From Caldimonas mangrovi (lineage in GTDB: Bacteria > Pseudomonadota > Gammaproteobacteria > Burkholderiales > Burkholderiaceae_C), in contig NZ_JAMKFE010000014.1 in assembly GCF_023721835.1 (NCBI RefSeq), forward strand, positions 62,001-126,000: DNA of 64,000 bases, in the 5' to 3' direction. Positions 35,605-44,325 of the stretch are shown here, one piece after another. The notes beneath the pieces were generated by a model. That model had not been told where the DNA came from and did not search any database. It worked only from the letters and a program-made list of their open reading frames with translations. The first letter of the stretch is position 1. Every line of letters starts with the position of its first letter. The translations under genes were made by a program, and so were the position numbers.

Positions 35605-37011
35605 CTACCCGCCGCGCCGTTTCAGCGCGGCCCGCAGCGCCTTGGCGAAACGCGGGTCGCCCACCGCGCCGACGTTGAAGCGCGACCAGCGGCAGGTGGC
35701 CGACGCATCGACGCAGAAGATGCGCCCCGGCGCCAGCACGATGTTCTGCGGCAGCACCTCCTTGGCGAATTCCAGCGTGTCCGGCACGCCAGGCAGCGCG
35801 GCCCACAGGTACAGCGACTGCGGCGTGCGCGCGAAGATCTCGGCGCCCACCGCGTCGAACAGGCGTTGCGCCTGTTGCGTCGCCTCGCCGAGTCGGTCGC
35901 GCAGGCGCTTCAGGTGCCGCTGGTAGTGCCCTTCGCTGAGGATCACGTCGACCGTGCGCTCGCAGTACTCGGAGCTGCCCACGTGGATCAGCGCCTTCAG
36001 GTCGGCCAGGTCGCTGGCGAGGTCGGCGCTCGACGCGATGAAGCCCACCCGCAGCGCGGCCGAGAACGACTTCGAGAAGCTGCCGATGTAGATGGTGCGT
36101 TCCAGCTGGTCGAGCGCCGCGAGCCGCGGCGTCGAGGTCGGCACGAAGTCGGCCAGCGCGTCGTTCTCGACGATCAGCAGGTCGTGCTTCTGCGCCAGCT
36201 GCAGCACCTTGAACGCCTTGGCGGCCGACAGCGCCGAGCCGGTCGGGTTGTGCGCGATCGACTGCGTGAAGAACAGGCGGGGCTTGTGCGCGAGCAGGCA
36301 CTGCTCCAGCGCCGCCAGGTCGGGACCGTCCGGTTGCCGCGGCACGCCCACGATGCGCGCGCCGGCCAGCTTGAGCTTGCCGAACAGCGGGTAGTAGCCC
36401 GGGTCGTCGACCAGCACCGTGCCGCCCGGCGGCACGAAGTAGCGCACCACCATGTCCATCGCTTCGTTGGCGCCGTGCGTCAGCACGATCTGGCGCGGCT
36501 CGGCGCCGATGCCGAAGTCGGCCAGCTTGCGCACCAGGCGCTCGCGCAGCGGGCGGTAGCCGAAGCGGCTGCCATAGCGAAACAGCGCGCCCAGCCCGGT
36601 GCGCACCACCTTGTGGTGGTAACGGTCCAGGCGCGCCTCCGACAGCCATTCCACCGGCGGAAAGCCGTCGCCCACCGCAAACGCGCCGGCTTCGGTCTTG
36701 AGCTGCTCGCGCATCATCCAGACGATGTCCATCGCGCGGCCCAGCGAGCCGGCTTCGTCTTCTTCCGGCGCCTTCCTCGCCGCCAGCTCGCGCACGAAAT
36801 AGCCGGCGCCGCGCCTCGGTTCGACCAAGCCCTGCGCCACCAGCCATTCGAAGGACGCCACCACGGTGTTCTTCGCATAGCCGTGCAGCTGGGCCAGTTC
36901 GCGCAGCGAAGGCAGCTTGTCGCCGGGCTTGAAGGCCCCCTCGCGGATCTGCCGCTCGATGGACCGCGCGAGCGTGGAAGCGATCGAGGGGCGGGGGTGT
37001 TTCGCGCTCAT
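35605..37011 (-). CDS. MocR-type regulator (GntR HTH plus aminotransferase-like PLP domain)
   Basis: A 468-residue protein. Residues 10-75 are a GntR winged helix (DKLPSLRELAQLHGYAKNTV). The rest is a fold-type I aminotransferase domain with VLTHGANEAMDMVVRYFVPP, HNPTGSALSAAKAF and IYIGSFSKSFSAALRVGF, where the SFSK lysine would hold PLP. MocR proteins sense amino acids or PLP-linked metabolites. It is divergent from the TRAP/HMG-CoA reductase operon, with a nested set of ACTGT/TACAG half-sites between, so it probably controls that operon. Confidence 0.88.
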   Translation of the reverse strand: MSAKHPRPSIASTLARSIERQIREGAFKPGDKLPSLRELAQLHGYAKNTVVASFEWLVAQGLVEPRRGAGYFVRELAARKAPEEDEAGSLGRAMDIVWMMREQLKTEAGAFAVGDGFPPVEWLSEARLDRYHHKVVRTGLGALFRYGSRFGYRPLRERLVRKLADFGIGAEPRQIVLTHGANEAMDMVVRYFVPPGGTVLVDDPGYYPLFGKLKLAGARIVGVPRQPDGPDLAALEQCLLAHKPRLFFTQSIAHNPTGSALSAAKAFKVLQLAQKHDLLIVENDALADFVPTSTPRLAALDQLERTIYIGSFSKSFSAALRVGFIASSADLASDLADLKALIHVGSSEYCERTVDVILSEGHYQRHLKRLRDRLGEATQQAQRLFDAVGAEIFARTPQSLYLWAALPGVPDTLEFAKEVLPQNIVLAPGRIFCVDASATCRWSRFNVGAVGDPRFAKALRAALKRRGG

Positions 37012-37085
37012 GCGGGGCTTGGCGTCAGCGGGTGGAAGGCGTCCGGACTATGACACGCACCGGCTGTCGCAGGGCCCGGTACGCG

Positions 37086-37135
37086 ACTGTCCCGGCAAAC
37101 TGTAACCATATCGATTGGTACAGCTCACCTACAGT
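37086..37135. promoter_or_regulatory. Nested half-site array, candidate MocR operator
   Basis: ACTGT (37086-37090), ACTGTA (37099-37104), TACAG (37119-37123) and TACAGT (37130-37135) form nested inverted repeats in the gap between the MocR-type gene and the TRAP operon. Repeated half-sites on both sides of a centre fit the direct and inverted repeats used by MocR dimers. Assigned by position and pattern only. Confidence 0.5.
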
Positions 37136-37180
37136 GAGTGCGCAGCGGTGCATCCACTGCCACAACACAGGAGACAGACC

Positions 37181-38230
37181 ATGAGCGACAGAACGATCCG
37201 GCGTCGCAGCCTCATCAAGACGGCCCTGGCCGGCGCGGCCGTGGCGGGTGTCGCCGCCCCGCGCATCGCCGCCGCCCAGGCGGCCAGCGTGACCTGGCGC
37301 ATGCAGGCGCTGTGGGACGGCGGCACCACGCCGCAGAAGTTCGAGGAGGCCTTCGTCAAGCGGGTCAGCGAACTGACCGGCGGACGCTTCAAGATCAACC
37401 TGTTCGCCGCCGGCCAGATCGTGCCCGCCGCGCAGGCGTTCGACGCGGTGCGCGGCGGCGCCTTCGAGATGATGAAGACCTTCGACGGCTACGAAGCCGG
37501 CAAGATCCCTGCGTTCGCGTTCACCAGCACCATCCCGTTCGGCTTCGGCGAGAGCGACGAGTTCGAGGCCTGGTTCTACGAAAAGGGCGGGCTCGAGCTG
37601 GCTCGCCAGGCGTACGCGCCGGCCGGCCTTCACTACGTGGCACCCACCGTCTACGGCCAGGAGCCGCTGCACTCCAAGGTGCCGATCCGCAAGCTGAGCG
37701 ACCTCGCCGGCAAGAAGGGCCGCTTCGTCGGCCTGGCGTCGTCGGTGATGGGCGCGTTCGGCGTCGCGGTGACCCCCCTGCCGACCGGCGAGGTGTATTC
37801 GGCGCTGGACAAGGGCGTGATCGACATGGCCGACCGCGGCGACCTGACGGCCAACTTCGAGGCCGGCCTGGCCGAGGTCGCGAAGTACGTGATCCTGCCC
37901 GGCTTCCACCAGCCGACCACTGCCACGGCCTACGTCGCCAACCGCGCCGCGCACGACAAGCTGCCCGCCGAGTTCAAGGCGGCGCTGACCATCGCCGCGC
38001 GCGAAACGTCAGCGGCGCTGCGCCAGCGCATCCTGGTCAACGACGCGAGCGTGCTCGCCAAGTACCAGGCCAAGGGTTGCGAGATCATCCGCTTCAGCGC
38101 CGCCGACCTGGCCGCCGCGCGCCCAAAGGCGATGGAAGCCTGGCGCGCCGCGACCAAGAACGATGCGCTCGCCGGCAAGGTGCTCGACAGCCAGGTCGCC
38201 TTCATGAAAGAGCTGGGCCTGCTGGCCTGA
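37181..38230 (+). CDS. dctP: TRAP transporter substrate-binding protein, DctP family
   Basis: A 349-residue periplasmic binding protein. The N-terminus RRRSLIKTALAGAAVAG resembles a twin-arginine signal. Mature blocks are WRMQALWDGGTTPQKFEEAF, GGRFKINLFAAGQIVPAAQA and DKGVIDMADRGDL, and the late GFHQPTTATAYVANRA; DctP Arg-contact regions are recognisable. It binds the solute for the DctQM permease that follows. Linkage to HMG-CoA reductase suggests the ligand is mevalonate or a similar branched hydroxy acid. GGAGACAGACC precedes the ATG. Confidence 0.9.
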   Translation: MSDRTIRRRSLIKTALAGAAVAGVAAPRIAAAQAASVTWRMQALWDGGTTPQKFEEAFVKRVSELTGGRFKINLFAAGQIVPAAQAFDAVRGGAFEMMKTFDGYEAGKIPAFAFTSTIPFGFGESDEFEAWFYEKGGLELARQAYAPAGLHYVAPTVYGQEPLHSKVPIRKLSDLAGKKGRFVGLASSVMGAFGVAVTPLPTGEVYSALDKGVIDMADRGDLTANFEAGLAEVAKYVILPGFHQPTTATAYVANRAAHDKLPAEFKAALTIAARETSAALRQRILVNDASVLAKYQAKGCEIIRFSAADLAAARPKAMEAWRAATKNDALAGKVLDSQVAFMKELGLLA

Positions 38231-38294
38231 CGTCCCGCCGGCCGCGTCACGCCTTTCGGCGCCGCACGGCCGGCTCTTGCCGGAGCCCATCGTC

Positions 38295-38828
38295 GTGCCC
38301 GCCTGGCTGCACCTGCCCTCTCGCGCGATCACCCGCTTCAACCACGGCCTGTTCCGGCTCACCGTGTGGCTCATGGCCATCGTGGTGCCGGTGATGCTGT
38401 ACGAGGTGGTGTGCCGCTACCTGTTCAACGCGCCGACGGTGTGGGCGATGGAGCTGGCGGTGCTGCTGTTCGGCCCCTACTTCCTGCTCGGCGGGCCCTA
38501 CCTGCTGCACCTGCGCGGCCACGTGGCGCTCGACCTGGCGCATGCGCGCATGAGCCCCGCATGGCGCCGCCGCATGGACCTGCTCAACTACCCCGTCATC
38601 ATCGTGTTCTGCGCCATCTTGCTGTACTTCAGCCTGCCGTCGGCGCTGAACGCGTGGGCCTATCGCGAGACCAGCTTCTCGGCCTGGAACCCACCCATCT
38701 GGCCGGTGAAGGCCGCCGTGCCGCTGGCGCTGCTGTTGATGCTGCTGCAGGCGCTGGTCGAGTGGCTGACGGTGTGGTTCGGCTCCACGGCGCGCCATGA
38801 CGAGAGCGCCCAGGGAGCGCCGCAATGA
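38295..38828 (+). CDS. dctQ: TRAP transporter small permease subunit, DctQ family
   Basis: A 177-residue membrane protein with four transmembrane segments (WLMAIVVPVMLYEVVCRYLF; ELAVLLFGPYFLLGGPYLLH; two more to about residue 165), the usual DctQ layout, including the family's CRYLFNAPTVWAMEL region. It joins DctM to form the permease. The GTG start at 38295 has a GGAG at about 10 nt; a TTG 18 bases upstream is possible. It overlaps dctM by 4 bases. Confidence 0.87.
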   Translation: MPAWLHLPSRAITRFNHGLFRLTVWLMAIVVPVMLYEVVCRYLFNAPTVWAMELAVLLFGPYFLLGGPYLLHLRGHVALDLAHARMSPAWRRRMDLLNYPVIIVFCAILLYFSLPSALNAWAYRETSFSAWNPPIWPVKAAVPLALLLMLLQALVEWLTVWFGSTARHDESAQGAPQ

Positions 38829-40141
38829 GCCCCAACGCCATCCTGCTGCTGATGTTCGGCAGCCTCACCGTCTTCATGCTGACCGGCCTGCCGATCGCCT
38901 TCGTGCTCGGCGGTCTGTCGCTGCTGTTCACGGTGACGCTGTGGGAGCCGAACGCCGTCATCGTGCTGGTGCTGCAAATCTTCGACACCATGAAGTCAGA
39001 GGCACTGCTGGCCATCCCGCTGTTCATCCTGATGGCCTGCATCCTGCAGCGCTCGGGTGTCATCGAGGCGCTGTACCGCGCGATGGAGCTGTGGTTCGGC
39101 CGGCTCAAGGGCGGGCTCGCGATCGGCACGGTGGTGATCTGCGTCGTGATGGCGGCGATGACCGGCGTGGTCGGTGCCGCGGTCACCGCGATGGGCATCC
39201 TGGCGCTGCCCGAGATGCTGCGCCGCGGCTACGAGCCTCGGCTGGCCCTGGGCACCATCTGCGCTTCGGGCACGCTGGGCATCCTGATCCCGCCGTCGGT
39301 GCTGACCATCGTCTACGCCGTCACCGCGCAGATCTCGATCGGCCAGATGCTGATCGCCGGGCTGGCGCCCGGGCTGCTGCTCGCGACGCTGTACATCGGC
39401 TACATCCTCGTGGTCGGCTGGCTGCGCCCCGACTGGGTGCCGCTGGACCAGGACACCCGCCGCGTGCCGTGGCGCGAGAAGCTGCTGGCACTGAAGGCAC
39501 TGGCCGTGCCCGCGCTGCTGATCGTGCTGATCCTGGGCTCCATCTTCTTCGGTGTCGCAACGCCTACCGAGTCGGCCGCGATCGGTGTGGTGGGTGCGCT
39601 GCTGCCGGCGCTGAGCAGCCGCAAGCTGCGCCTGTCCATGCTGCGCGAGGCCGGCACCGACGCGCTCAAGGCCACGTCGATGATCCTGTGGATCACGCTC
39701 GGTGCGAAGGCCTATGTGGCCATCTTCACCGGCCTGGGCGGCGCCGACACGCTGCTGGAAATCATCAAGAGCCTGGACGTCAACCGCTGGCTGATCCTGG
39801 GCGCGATGATGCTGCTGCTGGTGTTCCTCGGCACCGTGCTCGACGAGCTCGGCATCATCTTGCTCACCGTGCCGGTGTTCCTGCCCATCGTGCGGCTGCT
39901 CGGCTTCGACGAGCTGTGGTTCGGCGTGCTGTATGCGCTGACGATCCAGATGGGCTACATCAGCCCGCCGTTCGGCTACACGCTGTTCTACGTGAAGGCC
40001 ACGCTGCCCAAGCACATCGGCATGGGTGCGGTCTATCGCGGCATCGTGCCCTTCTTCCTGCTGCAGATCGTCGGCCTGCTGATCTGCGCCGCTTTCCCCG
40101 ACCTGGTCACTTTTCTGCCGCGAATGATGACCAGCCGCTGA
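38825..40141 (+). CDS. dctM: TRAP transporter large permease subunit, DctM family
   Basis: A 438-residue protein with about twelve hydrophobic segments: LTGLPIAFVLGGLSLLFTVT, EALLAIPLFILMACILQRSG, GTLGILIPPSVLTIVYAV and a C-terminal QMGYISPPFGYTLFYVK block, all typical of DctM. It is the ion-coupled translocation subunit. The ATG overlaps the dctQ stop (ATGA). It leads directly into the HMG-CoA reductase gene after 17 bp. Confidence 0.93.
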   Translation: MSPNAILLLMFGSLTVFMLTGLPIAFVLGGLSLLFTVTLWEPNAVIVLVLQIFDTMKSEALLAIPLFILMACILQRSGVIEALYRAMELWFGRLKGGLAIGTVVICVVMAAMTGVVGAAVTAMGILALPEMLRRGYEPRLALGTICASGTLGILIPPSVLTIVYAVTAQISIGQMLIAGLAPGLLLATLYIGYILVVGWLRPDWVPLDQDTRRVPWREKLLALKALAVPALLIVLILGSIFFGVATPTESAAIGVVGALLPALSSRKLRLSMLREAGTDALKATSMILWITLGAKAYVAIFTGLGGADTLLEIIKSLDVNRWLILGAMMLLLVFLGTVLDELGIILLTVPVFLPIVRLLGFDELWFGVLYALTIQMGYISPPFGYTLFYVKATLPKHIGMGAVYRGIVPFFLLQIVGLLICAAFPDLVTFLPRMMTSR

Positions 40142-40158
40142 CATCGACGAGACCCTCC

Positions 40159-41451
40159 ATGGACGCCACACCGAAGAGCAGCCGGATCGCCGGCTTTCAC
40201 AAACTCGACATCGCCGGGCGCATCGACAGCGTGGCGCGTTTCGCGCAGCTGGACGCCGCCGAAAAGGCGCACCTGGCCGACACCGGCAACCTGCCGCCCG
40301 AGCTGGCCGACCACATGATCGAGAACGTGGTCGGCACGCTGAACATCCCCGTCGGCATCGCCACCAACCTGCGCATCGACGGCTGCGACCGCCTGGTGCC
40401 GATGGCCACCGAAGAATCGTCGGTGGTGGCCGCGGTGTGCAATGCGGCCCGGCAGTGCTACGACAGCGGCGGCTTCACCACGTCGATGTCGGGCATGCTG
40501 ATGATCGCGCAGGTGCAACTGACCGGCGTGAGCGACCCGCAGCACGCGCGGCTGCGCATCCTCGAGCGCGAAGCCGAGATCCGCGAGCTGTGCAACGCCT
40601 GCGACCCGGTGCTGGTGCGCCTGGGCGGGGGCTTTCGTGAACTGGAGGTGCGGGTGATCGACACGATCGCCGGCCCCATGGTGATCGTGCACCTGATCGT
40701 CGACACGCGCGACGCGATGGGAGCCAATGCCGTCAACACGATGGCCGAGCGGCTGGCCCCTCATCTGGCGCAGTGGACCGGCGCCACCAGCCGGCTGCGC
40801 ATCCTGTCCAACCTGGCCGACCGGCGCGTGGCGCGTGCGCGCTGCACCTGGAAGCTGGCCGACATCGGCGGCGAGAGCGTGCGCGACGGCATGCTCGCCG
40901 CCTACCACTTCGCCGAAGCCGACCCCTACCGCGCGGCCACCCACAACAAGGGCATCATGAACGGCATCAGCGCGGTGGTGCTGGCCACCGGCAACGACAC
41001 CCGGGCCGTGGAAGCCGGCGCCCACGCCTATGCGGCGCGCAAGGGCCGCTACGGCAGCCTCAGCACCTGGGAAGCGTCGGCCGACGGCGACCTGGTGGGT
41101 GTGCTCGAGATGCCGATGGCCGTGGGCCTGATCGGGGGCGCCACACGCGTGCACCCCACCGCGCGCCTGGCGCTGAAGATCCTCGGCGTCGACACCGCCG
41201 AGCAACTGGCCCGCGTCATCGTCGCCGTGGGCCTGGCGCAGAACTTCTCGGCGATGAAGGCACTCGCGACCTCCGGCATCCAGAAGGGCCACATGGCCCT
41301 GCATGCGCAGAACATCGCGATGATGGCCGGCGCGACCGGGCCCGAGGTCGACCTGCTGGCCCGCGTGCTGGTGGCCAAGGGCAGCGTGCGCATGGACACG
41401 GCCGAAGCAGAACTGGCCGCGCTGCGGGCCGCCACAGCCGGTGGCACATGA
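40159..41451 (+). CDS. mvaA: Class II (degradative) hydroxymethylglutaryl-CoA reductase
   Basis: A 430-residue enzyme, the length of the Pseudomonas mevalonii enzyme. It has IENVVGTLNIPVGIATNLRI, MATEESSVVAA with catalytic Glu85, DTRDAMGANAVN for cofactor binding, HNKGIMNG with catalytic Lys264, ATGNDTRAVEAG with Asp280, LVGVLEMPMAVGLIGGATRV and GHMALHAQN with catalytic His378 or His382. In bacteria of this type it runs in the oxidative direction, mevalonate + CoA to HMG-CoA. Linkage to a TRAP transporter fits growth on imported mevalonate. No HMG-CoA lyase gene is in the window. Confidence 0.9.
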   Translation: MDATPKSSRIAGFHKLDIAGRIDSVARFAQLDAAEKAHLADTGNLPPELADHMIENVVGTLNIPVGIATNLRIDGCDRLVPMATEESSVVAAVCNAARQCYDSGGFTTSMSGMLMIAQVQLTGVSDPQHARLRILEREAEIRELCNACDPVLVRLGGGFRELEVRVIDTIAGPMVIVHLIVDTRDAMGANAVNTMAERLAPHLAQWTGATSRLRILSNLADRRVARARCTWKLADIGGESVRDGMLAAYHFAEADPYRAATHNKGIMNGISAVVLATGNDTRAVEAGAHAYAARKGRYGSLSTWEASADGDLVGVLEMPMAVGLIGGATRVHPTARLALKILGVDTAEQLARVIVAVGLAQNFSAMKALATSGIQKGHMALHAQNIAMMAGATGPEVDLLARVLVAKGSVRMDTAEAELAALRAATAGGT

Positions 41452-41469
41452 CAGCGCGCAGCGGGCGCG

Positions 41470-42003
41470 TCACTCGGCCCTGGTGCTCGGCATGAAGGTC
41501 TGCCGCATCCCTTCGAAGCTGCCGTAGCTGTCCGATGGCGTCGAGGACCACCACGGTGTGATGCCGCGCTGCGGCGCCTCGGCGGCGGCCACCTGCACCT
41601 GCAGCGTGTCGGCCAGCACCTGGCACATGCGCCAGCCGCCCGCGTGTTCGAGGATGCGGCAGGCATGGATCTCGACGCCGCGCGCGCCGCCCCCGTGCGT
41701 GAAGTAAGGCTGCAACGGCCGGAACCGCGGTGCCGTCAGGTCGGACAGGTCGGCCAGGTCGCTCAGCGACACGATGCCGATGCCGCGCGGCGTGGGGCGG
41801 GTCGCCTCCCACCCATGCGCATTGACGAGCATCGTGTAGATGGTGCGCTCCGTCTGCACCGCCGAGATGATGCGCTCGACGATCATCGAGATCGAGTCGT
41901 CTCGCCCCAGCAGCACGTGGCGGACGTCGGTGGCATGGGCGTGGCGGTCCCAGGTCATGCCCCGGTCGTGGCCGATGTCGTAAGCGTGCACGTAGACGAT
42001 CAC
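41470..42003 (-). CDS. DUF4347-like protein
   Basis: A 177-residue soluble protein. The first half has VYVHAYDIGHDRGMTWDRHA and TDVRHVLLGRDDSISMIVER; the second has FTHGGGARGVEIHACRILEH and CQVLADTLQVQVAAAEAPQ. The pattern resembles the DUF4347 caspase-like domain found at the N-terminus of large calcium-binding adhesins, with the typical H-G and H-A-C (HACR) positions where protease-like His/Cys would be. Here it stands alone and has no signal peptide. The GTG start at 42003 has GAGAGGA upstream. The resemblance is from memory and moderate. Confidence 0.5.
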   Translation of the reverse strand: MIVYVHAYDIGHDRGMTWDRHAHATDVRHVLLGRDDSISMIVERIISAVQTERTIYTMLVNAHGWEATRPTPRGIGIVSLSDLADLSDLTAPRFRPLQPYFTHGGGARGVEIHACRILEHAGGWRMCQVLADTLQVQVAAAEAPQRGITPWWSSTPSDSYGSFEGMRQTFMPSTRAE

Positions 42004-42065
42004 GGTCCTCTCCCGTTCGGAATGGCCCAGGGTAGGCTCATGCCCGGCCGATGCACATCCTTCAT

Positions 42066-42281
42066 CTAGGGGAACCAGATGCGCCACAACCCGACGATCA
42101 CGTGCCCCCAGACCAGCACGTTGAATCCCAGCAGCGCGAACGAGCGGGCGAAGCCCCACAGGCTGCTCGCCCGCCGCGCATGCAGGTCGCTGCCCGTCAG
42201 CGCATAGAGCAGCATGAAGAGCGCCGACGGAACGAGGGTCCCGACGATGAGCAGACCCATCACCCAGTAGAAATATGTCAT
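42066..42281 (-). CDS. Small two-helix membrane protein, unknown
   Basis: A 71-residue hydrophobic protein. Residues 4-27 (FYWVMGLLIVGTLVPSALFM) and 45-65 (GFARSFALLGFNVLVWGHVI) are membrane helices joined by a short polar loop with ARRASSLWG. It has no family I recognise. It sits between the DUF4347-like gene and the LysR gene, on the same strand, 7 bp from the end of lysR, and could be co-transcribed with it. Confidence that it is a gene is moderate. Confidence 0.5.
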   Translation of the reverse strand: MTYFYWVMGLLIVGTLVPSALFMLLYALTGSDLHARRASSLWGFARSFALLGFNVLVWGHVIVGLWRIWFP

Positions 42282-42288
42282 GCCGCGA

Positions 42289-43227
42289 TTATTGGGGTGA
42301 TGGGGCTTGCTTGACCAGCGGTGGCTCGCCTTCGACGGCGGCCTGCATCAGCCAGCGCCTGAAGGCCAGCAGCGGCTCGATCGACGAGCGGTTCTCGGGG
42401 TAGCACAGGTAGTAGCCTGCTTCGGCCTCGTAAACCCCCGCGGCGCCGCGCAACGGCATCACCACTTCGGCACGGGCCAGTTCGTCCTCGACCAGGCATC
42501 GCGGCACCAGGCCGAGGCCCATCCCCGCTGCCACCGCGCGCACGATCGCGGCGTACTGGTCCAGCTGGATGCCGCCGTGCGGGTTGATGCCGCCGACCCC
42601 TTGCCGTTCGCACCAGTGGGACCACGCCGAGGGCACCGTCACGTGGTGCAGCAGCCGGTGGTTCACCACGTCGGCCGGCCGCTTCAGCGCGGGCCGGCCC
42701 CGGCCGGCCGGCGGCGCGATCAGCACCATGCGCCGGCCGATCACGTATTCGCAGACGGCGCCTTCCCACGGCCCTTCGCCGTAGCGGACAGCACAGTCCA
42801 GGTCGGCGCGATGGAAGTCGTAGCCCTGCACATACGGCACGAACTGCAGCATCACCTTGGGGTGCGCCGCCTGGAAGGCCGGCAGCCGCGGGATCAGCCA
42901 CTTGGCGGCGAAGGTCGGCAGCGCCGACAGGTGCAGCACGCCGCCATCATGCGGGCTGCTCATGAGATCGAGCGTCGCCGCTTCGAGCTGCAACAGCAGC
43001 GGCTGCACCGCCAGCAAGTAACGCTGCCCGGCCGGCGTCAGCTGCAGCCGGCGGCGCACGCGGGCGAACAGCGTCACGCCAAGCCAATCCTCGAGCTCCA
43101 GCACCTGTCGGCTGACCGCCCCTTGCGTCAGATGCAGGGCGTCCGCCGCTGCGGAAACCGTCTTCAGCTGGGCCGTCGTGACAAACGCACGCAACAGGTG
43201 CATCGGGGGCAGGAGTCTGCGGTTCAT
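42289..43227 (-). CDS. LysR-family regulator (GcvA-like subgroup)
   Basis: A 312-residue LysR protein. HTH TVSAAADALHLTQGAVSRQV; the effector domain has LHLSALPTFAAKWLIPRLPA and FHRADLDCAVRYGEGPWEGA, both marking the GcvA-like subgroup. It is divergent from the Bug-receptor operon at 43321, which also encodes a LivK-like receptor and N-formylglutamate amidohydrolase, and probably controls it. No palindrome stands out in the 93-bp gap. Confidence 0.9.
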   Translation of the reverse strand: MNRRLLPPMHLLRAFVTTAQLKTVSAAADALHLTQGAVSRQVLELEDWLGVTLFARVRRRLQLTPAGQRYLLAVQPLLLQLEAATLDLMSSPHDGGVLHLSALPTFAAKWLIPRLPAFQAAHPKVMLQFVPYVQGYDFHRADLDCAVRYGEGPWEGAVCEYVIGRRMVLIAPPAGRGRPALKRPADVVNHRLLHHVTVPSAWSHWCERQGVGGINPHGGIQLDQYAAIVRAVAAGMGLGLVPRCLVEDELARAEVVMPLRGAAGVYEAEAGYYLCYPENRSSIEPLLAFRRWLMQAAVEGEPPLVKQAPSPQ

Positions 43228-43320
43228 TCCAAATGCAAATGATCTCTTGCTGAAGTTTCGATTGTCGCCGCACCGGGTGCCCCGCCAAGATGCGCCTGAC
43301 CAACGGATGAGGAGAGCTTC

Positions 43321-44292
43321 ATGATGAACCGCAGACAATTCACCACCGCGCTGTCGTCCACGCTGATCGCGCCGGCATGGGCCGCCAGCAGCACCGACGG
43401 CAAGCCGCTGCGCCTGGTCGTGCCGTTCGCGCCGGGCGGGGCCACCGACATCACCGCGCGTGCGGTCGGCGACCAGCTCTCGAAAGAGCTGAGCCAGCCG
43501 GTGATCGTCGAGAACAAGGCCGGCGCCGGCGGTTCGATCGGCATGCAGGAAGTGGCGCGCTCCGAGCCCGACGGCCTGACACTGGGCGTGGCCACGCTGT
43601 CGACGCACGGTGTCAACCCGGCGGTCTACAAGAAGCTGGGCTACGACCCGGTCGCAAGCTTCGCCCCGGTGGCCGAACTGGTGAAGGCGCCCGGTGTGCT
43701 GATCGTCAACGCGGGCCTCGGCGTGCGCGACATGGCCGCCTTCCTGAAGCTGCTGAAGTCGCAGCCGGGCAAGCTGATGTACGCGTCGCCCGGCAACGGC
43801 ACGATCGGCCACATGTGGGCCGAGCTGTTCAAGCGCTCGACGCAGACCTTCATGCTGCACGTGCCCTACCGCGGCGCGGCGCCGGCCCTCAACGACGTGC
43901 TGGCCGGCCAGGTGCACGCCTATTTCGACCAGGTGGCCTCGGCGCTGCCGCACATCCAATCCGGCAAGGTGAAGGCGCTGGCGGTGTCCTGGCCCACGCG
44001 GCTGGAGGTGCTGCCCGACGTGCCGACCTTCGCCGAGGTCGGCCTGCCCAACAACAACCTGCCGTCGTGGTTCGGTCTGGTCGCACCGGCCGGCACACCG
44101 GCCGCTGAGGTGAAGCGCCTGCATCAGGCCGTCGGCAGCGCCCTGAAGGCGCCCGGCATAAGCGAACGCCTGGCGAAGCTGGGGCTGTACCCATCGCCGC
44201 TGCGCTCGCCTGCCGAGTTCGGCACGCAGATCCGCCAGGAGATCGAGCGCATGCAGCAGGTGGCCCAGTTCGCCAAGATCCAGCTCGACTGA
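43321..44292 (+). CDS. Bug-family (TctC-like) receptor
   Basis: A 323-residue periplasmic binding protein. The N-terminus NRRQFTTALSSTLIAPAWA looks like a Tat-style signal. LVVPFAPGGATDITARAVGD, VIVENKAGAGGSIGMQEVAR and HVPYRGAAPALNDVLAGQVH identify the family. AGGAGAG lies 4 nt upstream of the ATG. It is the fourth Bug gene in the window and again lacks TctAB. It precedes a LivK-like receptor gene and an amidohydrolase of N-formylglutamate, so the ligand may be a histidine-derived or dicarboxylic compound, which is inference. Confidence 0.9.
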   Translation: MMNRRQFTTALSSTLIAPAWAASSTDGKPLRLVVPFAPGGATDITARAVGDQLSKELSQPVIVENKAGAGGSIGMQEVARSEPDGLTLGVATLSTHGVNPAVYKKLGYDPVASFAPVAELVKAPGVLIVNAGLGVRDMAAFLKLLKSQPGKLMYASPGNGTIGHMWAELFKRSTQTFMLHVPYRGAAPALNDVLAGQVHAYFDQVASALPHIQSGKVKALAVSWPTRLEVLPDVPTFAEVGLPNNNLPSWFGLVAPAGTPAAEVKRLHQAVGSALKAPGISERLAKLGLYPSPLRSPAEFGTQIRQEIERMQQVAQFAKIQLD

Positions 44293-44325
44293 GCCCCCCT
44301 AAGCACTGCAAGAGGAGACACGAGC

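Noticed and set aside
38797-41451. Long frame that would extend HMG-CoA reductase N-terminally by about 450 residues
   Set aside because: The added part is dctM read in another frame; the enzyme starts naturally at 40159 with family length.
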